This document shows positions 1-7,922 of a stretch of DNA of 64,000 nt, piece by piece; positions within the stretch are counted from its first letter, which is position 1; each line of letters opens with the position of its first letter. The notes beneath the pieces were generated by a model. It saw only the letters and a list, made by a program, of their open reading frames with translations. It was not told the origin of the DNA and made no database searches. Position numbers and translations under genes: made by a program. Origin of the DNA: Pontibacter mucosus (GTDB lineage Bacteria > Bacteroidota > Bacteroidia > Cytophagales > Hymenobacteraceae); assembly GCF_003054055.1 (NCBI RefSeq), contig NZ_QBKI01000003.1, forward strand, positions 248,001 through 312,000. The letters are read 5' to 3'.

Positions 1-963
1 ACAGGTAATAACAAGCTCTCGTCCTACAAGGCGTATGTGAAGTTGCGGAATGCCAACATCAAGTACAGCGCTATTCAGCAGGTTCCTGAGGAAGAATTGC
101 CAGACACAGTACAGGCTGGTTCGGTATACCGGGACATAACCACAGATGGAAGCTTTAATCAGGTATTGATTGGTGGTGATATCAGGCTGTTCTATAAAGA
201 GCTGGCCGAATTGACGGGCAGCGCTGAATACCAACTACCCGGTGATTACCGCATCAAAGGGATGGCCAGGTTAGGAGGTGCCTATGGCTCGCTTGAACGT
301 GTGTTGTACTCTCCTTCGCGCGTACAGCGCTATATGCTGAGCAATCACTTTACTTGGACTGAAGACTGGGCCAATATTGCTGTAAACCGCATCGGGGCGG
401 GCCTTCATCAGAAAATTGGTAAACGCCAGTACCTGAAGCTGGACGGCCGTTATACAGACATTAGGCGCTGGATATACTTTGATAAGGACGCTAGACCCGA
501 TCAGCTAAGCGGCAACCAGTATTTCTGGGGTGCCAGCCTGGCACATAAAATAAACTTTGGTCCGCTATACTTTGATAACTATTTAGTCTATACTAACACC
601 GACGAAGCTAAGTATATCCGGACGCCGGATTGGCTGGTGGAGTCGAAGTTATACTTGCAGGGGCCGCTGTTCAAGAACGCCTTGTTTGTGCAGCTGGGTG
701 TGCAGGGTACATATATGTCTGAGTACTATGGCTATGGCTATATGCCGGTTATTCAGCAGTTCTATGTGCAGGATAACTTTGCCGTGCAGGGCTATCCTGT
801 GGCGGAGGTTTTCCTCAACGCCGACATCAAAACTGTAAACGTGTTCCTGAAAATGAGCCACATCAACCAGGGTTTAACCGAGCCGGTATACTTCCTGACG
901 CCGTTATACCCTGGCCTGCGCCGCAGCTTCACCTTCGGCGTAACCTGGAGGTTCTTTGATTAA
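1..963 (+). CDS. Putative porin / outer-membrane beta-barrel protein, 3' part only
   Basis: The reading frame is open from base 1, so the gene starts upstream of the window and only about 320 C-terminal residues are visible. They form alternating aromatic-rich short strands typical of an outer-membrane beta-barrel (for example YLKLDGRYTDIRRWIYF and FTFGVTWRFFD), and the chain ends in an aromatic-rich strand as barrels inserted by the BAM machinery do. Length, composition and the repeated YFWGASL / LYFDNYLVY strands resemble the 'putative porin' family common in Bacteroidota (family assignment from memory). The likely location is the outer membrane and the substrate is unknown. A GTG at 37 lies in frame but is not a credible start because the frame continues upstream without a stop. 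Confidence 0.6.
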   Translation, partial: TGNNKLSSYKAYVKLRNANIKYSAIQQVPEEELPDTVQAGSVYRDITTDGSFNQVLIGGDIRLFYKELAELTGSAEYQLPGDYRIKGMARLGGAYGSLERVLYSPSRVQRYMLSNHFTWTEDWANIAVNRIGAGLHQKIGKRQYLKLDGRYTDIRRWIYFDKDARPDQLSGNQYFWGASLAHKINFGPLYFDNYLVYTNTDEAKYIRTPDWLVESKLYLQGPLFKNALFVQLGVQGTYMSEYYGYGYMPVIQQFYVQDNFAVQGYPVAEVFLNADIKTVNVFLKMSHINQGLTEPVYFLTPLYPGLRRSFTFGVTWRFFD

Positions 964-1121
964 TAATGGCTATTTGTTAATTGGCTGAGCTGCTACAGGT
1001 GGATCAAGGATTTCAGAAGTATCACGAAATGAGGAGCACTGAGGCACTTACCTTATACTTCTAAATGAGCGCTTCTAGTATTCACGCATTCACTCACCCA
1101 CTCATTCAAAATTAATTACCC

Positions 1122-1730
1122 ATGTCCACGACACAACCAACCAAAACCATACTTCGGCTGGAACTGCCTACCGACCCGCGCTGGGTAAATATTGCCGAGA
1201 AGAACATCGAGGAAATTCTGGTAGACCATGCCTATTGCGAGCAGAAAGCGGCTACGTCTGGCATTTCGCTGATTGTGAAATACCCCGACAAGGAGCGCCT
1301 GGTAGACGAGATGACGGAATTGGTGGCCGAGGAGTGGAGCCATTTTGAGCGCGTGATGGAGCAACTGAAGAAGCGTGGCTACAAGTTGGGCCGTAACAGA
1401 CCCGATGAGTATGTGGTGGAACTGGCCAAGCACATTCGTAAAGGCGGCGAGCGCGAGCGGCAACTCATGGACCATCTACTGGTAAACGCCCTTATCGAGG
1501 CTCGTAGCTGCGAGCGCTTTAAACTACTCTGGAAGAATATCCAGGACGAGGAGCTACAGAAGTTTTATTACGAACTGATGGTGTCTGAGGCAGGGCACTA
1601 CGTGAGTTTCGTGAAGCTGGCCAAGGAGTATATGCCTGCCGACGAAGTAGACGCCCGCCTGAAAGAATTGCTGGCCATAGAAGCCGATATCATCCGCAGC
1701 CTGGAACCCCGCCCGGACAGGATGCACTAA
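1122..1730 (+). CDS. miaE: tRNA-(ms2io6A37) hydroxylase, MiaE family
   Basis: A 202-residue all-helical diiron protein of the usual MiaE length. MiaE hydroxylates the isopentenyl side chain of ms2i6A at position 37 of tRNAs using O2 and a carboxylate-bridged diiron centre. Ferritin-like metal ligands are visible in order: the Glu/His of EEILVDHAYCE, the EEWSHFE motif, EARSCERF and the Glu/His of SEAGHYVSF. The ATG at 1122 is chosen because the N-terminal LRLELPTDPRWVNIAEKNI is typical of the family. It stands alone on the plus strand, converging with the next gene. Another methylthio tRNA-37 enzyme (MtaB) lies 5 kb away on the other strand, but that enzyme acts on t6A, not on i6A. Confidence 0.9.
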   Translation: MSTTQPTKTILRLELPTDPRWVNIAEKNIEEILVDHAYCEQKAATSGISLIVKYPDKERLVDEMTELVAEEWSHFERVMEQLKKRGYKLGRNRPDEYVVELAKHIRKGGERERQLMDHLLVNALIEARSCERFKLLWKNIQDEELQKFYYELMVSEAGHYVSFVKLAKEYMPADEVDARLKELLAIEADIIRSLEPRPDRMH

Positions 1731-1744
1731 GTATAGTTTAAAGC

Positions 1745-1808
1745 TAAGAGTTATGAGTTAATAGTTATCAGAACAATTTAACTCAAAACTTTTAACTCAT
1801 AACTCTTA
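1745..1808. terminator. Inverted repeat between convergent genes, probable bidirectional terminator
   Basis: A perfect 17-base inverted repeat, TAAGAGTTATGAGTTAA at 1745-1761 and its complement at 1792-1808, encloses a 30-base loop. It sits between the 3' ends of miaE (plus) and the secreted-protein gene (minus). The arms are A/T-rich and lack a clean T tract, so terminator function is inferred from position. Confidence 0.5.
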
Positions 1809-1816
1809 ACTAAAAA

Positions 1817-3082
1817 TCACGTTTTCTGCTTCTTCTTCTTGGCTGCCGGGAAGAGGATGTTGTTCAGGATGAGGCGATAGCCGGGAGAGTTGGGGTGCAG
1901 GGCCAGGTCGGTGGGCTCTTCGCCTACCAGGTGCTGGTAATCCTCCGGGTCGTGGCCGCCATAGAAGGTCCAGGTGCCGCGGCCGTAGGTGCCGTGCATG
2001 TAGCGTATCTCGCCCAGTTCCTTGTTCTCGCCCATTACCACCACCTCAGGCTTTACCAGGCTGTTTCGGAAAGCAGTCGTCTGACCCATAAAGCCTTTGA
2101 TGGTTTTGGCGTGGTTCTGGGTCAGCATCGTCGGGATCGGGTCCCACTTGGCGGAGAAGGTGAAGAGCTGGAAAAAGTCGTTGGCCTCCGTTACAGGCCG
2201 CTCCTGCGGTTGCATGTCAATGTCAGAGTACTCATACTCCAGCGGGTTGCGCGAAATCCGGAAGTTATGGAAAGCAAAGGTCTTGCTGAAGTCCAGCTTC
2301 TCTTGGGCATTTGGGTCGGCGGCATCACCGTCAAACATGGCCTCCACAATGTCCACGCCCTCGGCGGCCAGGGCAATGTCATACGTGTCGGTGGCCGAGC
2401 ACATGGCAAACAGGAAGCCCCCGCCCGCGGTAAACTCCTTTATCTTCTTCACCACCCCCAGCTTTAACTGAGATACCTTCGCAAAGCCCAGCTCGGTGGC
2501 AGATTCTTCGGACTCGCGTTGCTGTTCCTGGTACCAGGGGTAGTGGCGGTAGCTGGCGTAAAACTTGCCATACTGCCCGGTAAAGTCCTCGTGGTGCAGG
2601 TGCAGCCAATCATACTTGGGCAGGGCGCCCTCTATAATCTCCTTATCATAAATGATGTCGTAGGGAATCTCGGCATAGGTCAGAACCAGCGTTACGGCGT
2701 CGTCCCAGGGCATTTTGGACTTCGGCGTATACACGGCCACTTTCGGTACCTTCTCCAGCTTCATGATGTCCATGTTGGCTTCCGGGTTGCCTATTTCGCT
2801 GAGCACGCCGTTATACTGTGCGTCCGAGATAACGGTATAGCTCACACCGCGCACAATCAGCTCGTTCTCCAGCTGCGGCATGTGGGTAAAGGCAAAGCTG
2901 CCCCCCCGGTAGTTCAGCAGCCAGTCCACGGGGATGTTCTGTTCCAGTACCCAGTACGCCATGCCATAAGACTTCAGGTGATCCTTCTGTGTCTCGTCCA
3001 TCGGAATCAGGATGGTGCTGGCCCAGCCCGGCAGGCAGAAGGTGAGGAGGCAAAGTATAAGAGCGGTGGTACGGAAAAACAT
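1817..3082 (-). CDS. Secreted protein of unknown function (often labelled 'asparagine synthetase B' in Bacteroidota)
   Basis: 421 residues with a clear N-terminal signal peptide (hydrophobic TALILCLLTFCLPGWAS, cleavage near residue 22), so it is exported. The mature start ILIPMDETQKDHLKSYG is a conserved block that, from memory, marks a Bacteroidota family frequently annotated as asparagine synthetase B. The sequence does not support that name: there is no N-terminal nucleophile Cys and no SGGLDS ATP-pyrophosphatase loop. A central segment, GGGFLFAMCSATDTYDIALA, resembles the nucleophile-elbow region of class I glutamine-amidotransferase-like or ThuA-like folds, with a Cys in a plausible position. 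The C-terminus ends in a lysine-rich tail (KKKKQKT). The gene is monocistronic. Confidence 0.6.
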   Translation of the reverse strand: MFFRTTALILCLLTFCLPGWASTILIPMDETQKDHLKSYGMAYWVLEQNIPVDWLLNYRGGSFAFTHMPQLENELIVRGVSYTVISDAQYNGVLSEIGNPEANMDIMKLEKVPKVAVYTPKSKMPWDDAVTLVLTYAEIPYDIIYDKEIIEGALPKYDWLHLHHEDFTGQYGKFYASYRHYPWYQEQQRESEESATELGFAKVSQLKLGVVKKIKEFTAGGGFLFAMCSATDTYDIALAAEGVDIVEAMFDGDAADPNAQEKLDFSKTFAFHNFRISRNPLEYEYSDIDMQPQERPVTEANDFFQLFTFSAKWDPIPTMLTQNHAKTIKGFMGQTTAFRNSLVKPEVVVMGENKELGEIRYMHGTYGRGTWTFYGGHDPEDYQHLVGEEPTDLALHPNSPGYRLILNNILFPAAKKKKQKT

Positions 3083-3215
3083 CTGTTTGGTCTTTAAAAA
3101 GTCAATTACTGTATAAAAGTGGTTCTTTTTTCAGAAAATGCCACTAACTTAGAAGCAGCGTGCCGATTTTTATACTTAACGTAAAAGAAAACAAAAGCGC
3201 ACATCTTTTCAACCC

Positions 3216-4460
3216 ATGAACCTAGCCGAAAACATTTTAGAGGGCCTCCGGGCAATCCAGAGTAACTTGCTGCGCACTATCCTGACGGGGCTTATCATCT
3301 CCATTGGCATCATGTCGTTGGTGGGCATACTTACGGCGGTGGACGGGATGAAGCAGTCGCTTACGCAGACGTTTTCTAACCTCGGCGCCAACGCCTTCGA
3401 CATCCGCAGGAAAGGAATGGATAACCGGGGAAGCCAGGGAGGGCGTACCGAGCGGGTATATCCCAATATTACTTACGAGCAGGCTATCCAGTACAAGCGC
3501 ATGATGGAGGGGGACGCGCGCGTGAGCCTCTCGGCCTTTATTTCGGGGGCTACGGTGGTGAAAAGCCAGACCGAGAAAACCAACCCAAACATCAACGTGG
3601 TGGGCGTGGACGAGAACTACATGCTCAACAACAACCTGAACCTGGCCAAAGGACGCGATTTCTCAGTTTTTGAGCAGGAGCAGGGGATAAATGTCGCCGT
3701 GGTGGGGGATGAAATTGCCACGACACTTTTTAAAGACAAAGACGCGATAGGCGAGTACATTACATTTTTGGGGCGCAGGTTTAAAATAGTGGGACAGATA
3801 GAGAAAAAGGGGACCAGCATGGGCGGCGGCAGCGACAGGCGCATTCTCATTCCGCTGGAAACCGGGCGGCAAATTCCCCGCAGCGGCAACGCCCTGCTTA
3901 ATTTCGATATCAAGACAGCAATCTATAGAGCCGATGAGCTGAACTATGTGATGGGGGAGGCGACAGGCAAAATGCGCAGTATACGGCAGGATGGCCTGGG
4001 GCAGGAGGATTCCTTCGAAATTCGCCGCTCCGACTCGCTGGTGCAAAGCCTGGATGAGATTTCCGGTTACCTGAAGCTGGGTGGCGGTGTGATTGGCTTT
4101 ATTACCTTGCTGGGTGCCTCCGTGGGCCTGATGAACATTATGATGGTGTCGGTGAACGAGCGCACCCGCGAAATTGGCGTACGTAAGGCCTTAGGTGCCA
4201 CCTCTTTCCAGATTCGCCAGCAGTTTCTGATTGAGGCAATTGTGATTTGTGTACTGGGTGGACTGGTGGGGATATTACTTGGTATACTGATGGGCAATGG
4301 CATTGCATCCCTGATTGCGGAAGGTTCAGGATTTTTCGTGCCTTGGCTGTGGGTTATCACTGGCCTCACTATTTGTGTGCTGGTAGGGGTAGTATCCGGA
4401 TATTACCCGGCTTATAAAGCTTCCAAGCTTGATCCGATTGAATCGTTGCGGTATGAGTAG
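3216..4460 (+). CDS. ABC transporter permease, MacB/FtsX type
   Basis: A 414-residue permease with the MacB-like layout: one N-terminal membrane helix (residues about 15-40, [20 protein letters not shown]), a periplasmic MacB-type domain (about 45-275) and an FtsX domain with three C-terminal helices. Conserved signatures are [28 protein letters not shown] (quoted in parts: [12 protein letters not shown] and [13 protein letters not shown]) just after the second helix, and [17 protein letters not shown] at the C-terminus. These permeases pair with a LolD/MacB-type ATPase to drive efflux or lipoprotein handling across the inner membrane. No ATPase gene is adjacent, so the partner is encoded elsewhere. 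Confidence 0.88.
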   Translation: MNLAENILEGLRAIQSNLLRTILTGLIISIGIMSLVGILTAVDGMKQSLTQTFSNLGANAFDIRRKGMDNRGSQGGRTERVYPNITYEQAIQYKRMMEGDARVSLSAFISGATVVKSQTEKTNPNINVVGVDENYMLNNNLNLAKGRDFSVFEQEQGINVAVVGDEIATTLFKDKDAIGEYITFLGRRFKIVGQIEKKGTSMGGGSDRRILIPLETGRQIPRSGNALLNFDIKTAIYRADELNYVMGEATGKMRSIRQDGLGQEDSFEIRRSDSLVQSLDEISGYLKLGGGVIGFITLLGASVGLMNIMMVSVNERTREIGVRKALGATSFQIRQQFLIEAIVICVLGGLVGILLGILMGNGIASLIAEGSGFFVPWLWVITGLTICVLVGVVSGYYPAYKASKLDPIESLRYE

Positions 4461-4479
4461 TGCTTTTACCAGCTAACAG

Positions 4480-4522
4480 CCAAACAAGAAGAGACGCATA
4501 TACTGCGTCTCTTTCTGTTTGG
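4480..4522 (+). terminator. Hairpin after the ABC permease gene
   Basis: AAGAGACGCA (4489-4498) pairs with TGCGTCTCTT (4504-4513) around a 5-base loop, extended by an outer CCAAAC/GTTTGG pairing. It begins 20 bases after the permease stop. The following bases are only mildly T-rich. Confidence 0.6.
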
Positions 4523-4561
4523 ACCCTTTATACTTTAAAAGTATAACTTACTGAGCTACGG

Positions 4562-5077
4562 CTATTTTCCCGCTGCTCCCTGCCATTGAGCCAACAACTC
4601 ATCCAGGCCTTCCATGGCCATGGTCAGTCCTTCCTTGAAGCCCATTTGGATGGTGGTTTCCAATTGTGCCAGGTCATCAAACGTTATGCTATTCTCTACC
4701 AAAGTGACATTGCCGTTGTCGGTAAAAGTCACTTCCCATCTTGATTGGGGCAATTCTTCGTTGATGTTCCCTTCAGCGTCTGCAAATGCGTCCAGAACGG
4801 TAAAGCCTTTATGGGGCTGAATGCGTTTGTAATTGGCCAAAGCCCAGTGCTCTTCTCCCTCTGGCCCGACCATGGCGTAAAGCCACGAGCCGCCTTCCCT
4901 GAAGTCCATCGTTTTGGTTTTTGCCTTCCATGGCTTGGGTGCCCACCACTGGTCAAGAAGCTCGCTTTTGGTGTAGGCATCCCACACGAGCGCAAGCTCC
5001 GCTGCAAATTCTCTTTTCACGGTAATCGTTTTGCTTTCCTTGTCCACAGAAAAGTCAAAGGCTAATGCTTCTTTCAT
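4562..5077 (-). CDS. SRPBCC/AHSA1-domain protein
   Basis: 171 residues spanning one START-like helix-grip fold of the AHSA1 family. The typical opening [34 protein letters not shown] is present (seen as [17 protein letters not shown] and DQWWAPKPW), followed by the [12 protein letters not shown] strand and the C-terminal helix [19 protein letters not shown]. Such proteins bind hydrophobic ligands, and the specific ligand is unknown. Its start codon overlaps the stop of the upstream arsR-type gene by four bases, the classic two-gene operon in which an ArsR repressor controls an SRPBCC partner. Confidence 0.85.
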   Translation of the reverse strand: MKEALAFDFSVDKESKTITVKREFAAELALVWDAYTKSELLDQWWAPKPWKAKTKTMDFREGGSWLYAMVGPEGEEHWALANYKRIQPHKGFTVLDAFADAEGNINEELPQSRWEVTFTDNGNVTLVENSITFDDLAQLETTIQMGFKEGLTMAMEGLDELLAQWQGAAGK

Positions 5078-5394
5078 CGTTTATTTTGTTTTAAAGTGGA
5101 TAATACATTATCGAGCTCCTGGAAGCGGCCTTCCCAAATACTCCTGAACTGCTCCAGCCACTGATCCACCTCCTTCATTTTACTTGCTTCGAGGTGATAG
5201 TATACTTCCCTTCCCTGCTGCTCTTGCTTTACCAGTTGGCACTCGGTCAGTATTTGCAGGTGCTTTGACACGGCTTGTCTGCTGCTGTTAAAATGCGCTG
5301 CTATGGCATTGGGTGTCATCGCCTGCACCGCAATTAGGCCGATGATGGCCCTTCGGGTAGGATCTGCTATGGCTTGAAATACGTCTCGTCTCAT
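5074..5394 (-). CDS. ArsR-family winged-helix transcriptional regulator
   Basis: From the ATG at 5394 the product is 106 residues and begins [18 protein letters not shown], the standard start of this ArsR subgroup; the frame extends 19 codons further upstream but without family-like sequence. The helix-turn-helix is seen as [20 protein letters not shown], followed by the wing [16 protein letters not shown]. No metal-binding Cys cluster is visible, which fits the SRPBCC-linked, non-metal subgroup. It is the first gene of the operon with the downstream AHSA1 gene. Two operator-like repeats lie just upstream (5407-5450), suggesting autoregulation. Confidence 0.87.
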   Translation of the reverse strand: MRRDVFQAIADPTRRAIIGLIAVQAMTPNAIAAHFNSSRQAVSKHLQILTECQLVKQEQQGREVYYHLEASKMKEVDQWLEQFRSIWEGRFQELDNVLSTLKQNKR

Positions 5395-5406
5395 GTAGTA
5401 TAATAC

Positions 5407-5450
5407 GCAACTGAATGGTTGCAAGTTATGTGCAACTAAACGATTGTGCA
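5407..5450. promoter_or_regulatory. Candidate ArsR operators upstream of the ArsR/AHSA1 operon
   Basis: A perfect inverted repeat GCAAC-N6-GTTGC occupies 5407-5422. A related imperfect copy follows at 5431-5450 (TGCAACTAAACGATTGTGCA). The first lies only 13 bases from the ArsR start codon. Spacing and symmetry fit dimer binding by a winged-helix repressor. The match is by eye only. Confidence 0.5.
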
Positions 5451-5701
5451 ATATTTTTTTAGATTTTTTCGGAAGAAGTATAGCTAAGGCAAAATGGACC
5501 TGTTATCGGTGGGGGATGCTAACTTTTATATTGGCAGCATGAACTGCAGAACAGTTTGGATCTTGTACCGATATTATACAAGCTGATGTGCGCCATACTG
5601 ACTTAGTAAAGGTATAATATGCTGAAAGTATAAATAGAAGTATAAAATGCCGAAGGGTTAGGGGATGTGATGCCTCAGATATGGCATGTACAGCAGAAAA
5701 C

Positions 5702-5737
5702 AAAAAAGCCTGTAGCACTTAAGCTACAGGCTTTTTT
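5702..5737 (-). terminator. Rho-independent terminator of the OmpH-like gene
   Basis: GCCTGTAGC (5708-5716) pairs perfectly with GCTACAGGC (5723-5731) around a 6-base loop. A run of A precedes it and a run of T follows, so it can work on either strand. It lies 18 bases beyond the 3' end of the minus-strand OmpH-like gene. Confidence 0.8.
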
Positions 5738-5755
5738 ATACTTGCTTCAGGAAAG

Positions 5756-6379
5756 CTATTTCTTCTTTTCTGCTTCTTTCTTCTTGTCGGCCTCGGCCTT
5801 CTCAGACTCGTAGGTCTTGTTCAGGGCGTCCACCACTTCCTTGGTCACGTCCAGGGTAGAGTCGCCGTACAGGATGGCGCTGTTGCCGCGCTGGTACGTA
5901 AGCACCATTTTATAACCTTGCTCGGTGCTCAGTTGCTTCAGATACTCTTCTACACGGTCGTAGATTTTATTCATCTCCTCAGACTCCTCTGTCATCAGCT
6001 CGTTGCCGGAGCTCTGCTGGAGTGCCTGTAGTTGCTGCTGCTTCTGCATCAGGCGCTGCTCGGTGGCCTGAGCCTGTTGCTGCGTCATAGTAGGGGCGTT
6101 CTGCTGGAAGCGCTGCACTTCTTTCTGGAAAGACTCGGCCTGGGTGCGCAGGTCTTTTTCCTTCTGCTCAGCCTTCTTCTGCAGGCGGTTGCGCACATCT
6201 TTAAAGTATTCGTAGTTGGCCAGCAGCGAATCAGAGTTTACGTAAACGATATCCGGATTGGCGGCTGTGGTTGTCTCAGTGGCAGGTGATGCAGCTGTTG
6301 GGGTGCTATCCTTCTGGTTGCAGGCTACCATCATGGCAGAGGCAGCAGCCAGACCTAATGTCATTTTTAAAAGTTTCAC
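5756..6379 (-). CDS. OmpH/Skp-like periplasmic lipoprotein
   Basis: 207 residues. A lipoprotein signal is visible (lipobox MVAC, Cys20), so the mature protein should be tethered to a membrane in the periplasm. Residues about 40-205 match the Skp/OmpH chaperone layout: an initial strand VDIVYVNSDSLL-type segment (IVYVNSDSLLANYEYFKD), a long coiled coil rich in Gln, Lys and Glu (about 60-140), and the closing strand GYKMVLTYQRGNSAILYGD with DVTKEVVDALN. Skp proteins hold unfolded outer-membrane proteins. A lipidated variant is common in Bacteroidota. The tail is lysine/glutamate-rich. Confidence 0.85.
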   Translation of the reverse strand: MKLLKMTLGLAAASAMMVACNQKDSTPTAASPATETTTAANPDIVYVNSDSLLANYEYFKDVRNRLQKKAEQKEKDLRTQAESFQKEVQRFQQNAPTMTQQQAQATEQRLMQKQQQLQALQQSSGNELMTEESEEMNKIYDRVEEYLKQLSTEQGYKMVLTYQRGNSAILYGDSTLDVTKEVVDALNKTYESEKAEADKKKEAEKKK

Positions 6380-6445
6380 GCTTTAGCTTAATTTTTGGTT
6401 GGAATATTTCGCAGCCTAAATATAAATGATTTCTGAGGCAAAAAC

Positions 6446-7768
6446 CTAATGCCGGAGCACCTCCTGGTAAGTTTCCTCGGCTTCCATCAGTCCCTGGGCG
6501 TTAATTTGGGTCAGGCGCACGTGCTTCATTTCGTTTACCAGCACAGGGTCATACTTGGCTACCACGCGCACGTAGTTCTCCGTCCAGCCCTCCATTTGCC
6601 CGTCTTTCACATCGTCCTCGAACAGCACCGTAAACTCACGGCCAATGTTTTGTTCGTAGAAGCGGCGTTTTTTCTTCTCAGAAAGTATGCGGAGCATATC
6701 GGCGCGGCGGTTGCGGTCTTTTATACTTACCTTGCCCTCCATTTCCGGGGCCAGGGTGTTCTCGCGTTCCGAGTAAGGGAACACGTGCAGGTAACTCACA
6801 TCGAGGCCGTTGATGAAGTTATAGGTCTCCAGGAAATCCTCCTCCGTCTCGCCCGGGAAACCCACGATCACGTCCACGCCAATGCAGCAGTGCGGCATCA
6901 GCGATTTGATTTTGGCCACACGGTCGGCGTACAGCTCGCGGAGGTAGCGGCGGCGCATGAGCCTGAGGATTTTGTTGGAGCCCGACTGCAGCGGGATATG
7001 GAAGTGCGGCATAAAGCGGCGGCTGCCGGCCACAAACTCAATCACCTCGTCTTTCAGCAGGTTTGGCTCGATGGAGGAGATGCGGAAACGCTCAATGCCT
7101 TCCACCTTGTCCAACTCCTGAATCAGCTCGTAGAAAGTCTCCACACGCTTTCCGTCCTGCAGGCCGAAATCGCCGGTGTTCACGCCGGTCAGCACAATCT
7201 CCTTCACACCCGACTCTGCAATCTCGTTTGCCGATCTCACAACGTTTTCGATGCTGTCGGAGCGGCTGTTGCCACGCGCCAGCGGAATGGTGCAGAAGGT
7301 GCAGGAGTAGTCGCAGCCGTCCTGTACTTTCAGAAAGGTGCGGGTGCGGTCGCCGAAGGAGTAGGAGTTATGGAAAGTATTGGCCTCCGATATCGGGCTG
7401 GCGTAGATTTCGGCCTTGTCTTTCTTTTCGAAGGTTTCCAGGATGTCCACCAACTGGAATTTCTCGGCAGCGCCCAGCACGGCATCGACCCCCGGAATCT
7501 CGGAAATTTCCTTCGGCTTAAGCTGCGCGTAGCATCCGAGGATGGCGATAAAGGCATTAGGGGAGTGCTTCTGCGCCTCCTTCACAATCTTGCGGCACTT
7601 CTTGTCGGCGTTATCGGTTACCGAGCAGGTATTGATAACGTAAATATCCGGCGCATCGGTAAACTCTACTTTCTCAAACCCGCGCTCCTGGAAAATACGC
7701 CCGATCGTGCTGGTTTCGGAGTAGTTAAGCTTACAACCTAAAGTATAAAAAGCTACTTTCTTCTTCAT
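6446..7768 (-). CDS. mtaB: tRNA t6A37 methylthiotransferase MtaB
   Basis: 440 residues, the normal MtaB length. MtaB is a radical-SAM enzyme that converts t6A37 to ms2t6A37 in ANN-decoding tRNAs. The N-terminal MTTase domain carries its three cluster cysteines in YTLGCKLN (Cys12), INTCSVT and LGCYAQLKP. The radical-SAM CxxxCxxC motif is CDYSCTFC, followed by IPLARGNSRS. The SAM domain shows VLTGVNTGDFG and PLQSGSNKILRLMRR, and a TRAM domain ends the protein (about residues 375-435). CKLN rather than CQMN near the N-terminus favours MtaB over MiaB or RimO. Confidence 0.93.
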   Translation of the reverse strand: MKKKVAFYTLGCKLNYSETSTIGRIFQERGFEKVEFTDAPDIYVINTCSVTDNADKKCRKIVKEAQKHSPNAFIAILGCYAQLKPKEISEIPGVDAVLGAAEKFQLVDILETFEKKDKAEIYASPISEANTFHNSYSFGDRTRTFLKVQDGCDYSCTFCTIPLARGNSRSDSIENVVRSANEIAESGVKEIVLTGVNTGDFGLQDGKRVETFYELIQELDKVEGIERFRISSIEPNLLKDEVIEFVAGSRRFMPHFHIPLQSGSNKILRLMRRRYLRELYADRVAKIKSLMPHCCIGVDVIVGFPGETEEDFLETYNFINGLDVSYLHVFPYSERENTLAPEMEGKVSIKDRNRRADMLRILSEKKKRRFYEQNIGREFTVLFEDDVKDGQMEGWTENYVRVVAKYDPVLVNEMKHVRLTQINAQGLMEAEETYQEVLRH

Positions 7769-7922
7769 AATCAGGGGGCAAAGTTACGAAAATTAATTTT
7801 TAGATGTGCGGATTAGGGAATTGAAATGAACGCTGTTACAAAGTATAAACTAAGTATAGTTGGGGCCATACTTCAGCCAAATCCATCAGCACCTTATCCG
7901 CATTCCGATCTCCTGAACAACC

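Larger units (their letters stand above)
5395..5755. other. 361-base gap between the ArsR and OmpH-like genes
   Basis: Apart from the operator repeats at its left end and the terminator at 5702-5737, the gap holds at least three AAGTATA words (about 5475-5640) and no open frame with protein-like character. The 71-codon minus-strand frame at 5503-5718 shows no recognisable features. Confidence 0.6.

Noticed and set aside
5503-5718. 71-codon minus-strand frame between the ArsR and OmpH-like genes
   Set aside because: It overlaps the OmpH terminator, has no recognisable features, and starts in a region full of AAGTATA words.
6449-7741. 430-codon plus-strand frame opposite mtaB
   Set aside because: It is the antisense shadow of mtaB. 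The minus-strand product has all the radical-SAM and MTTase motifs.
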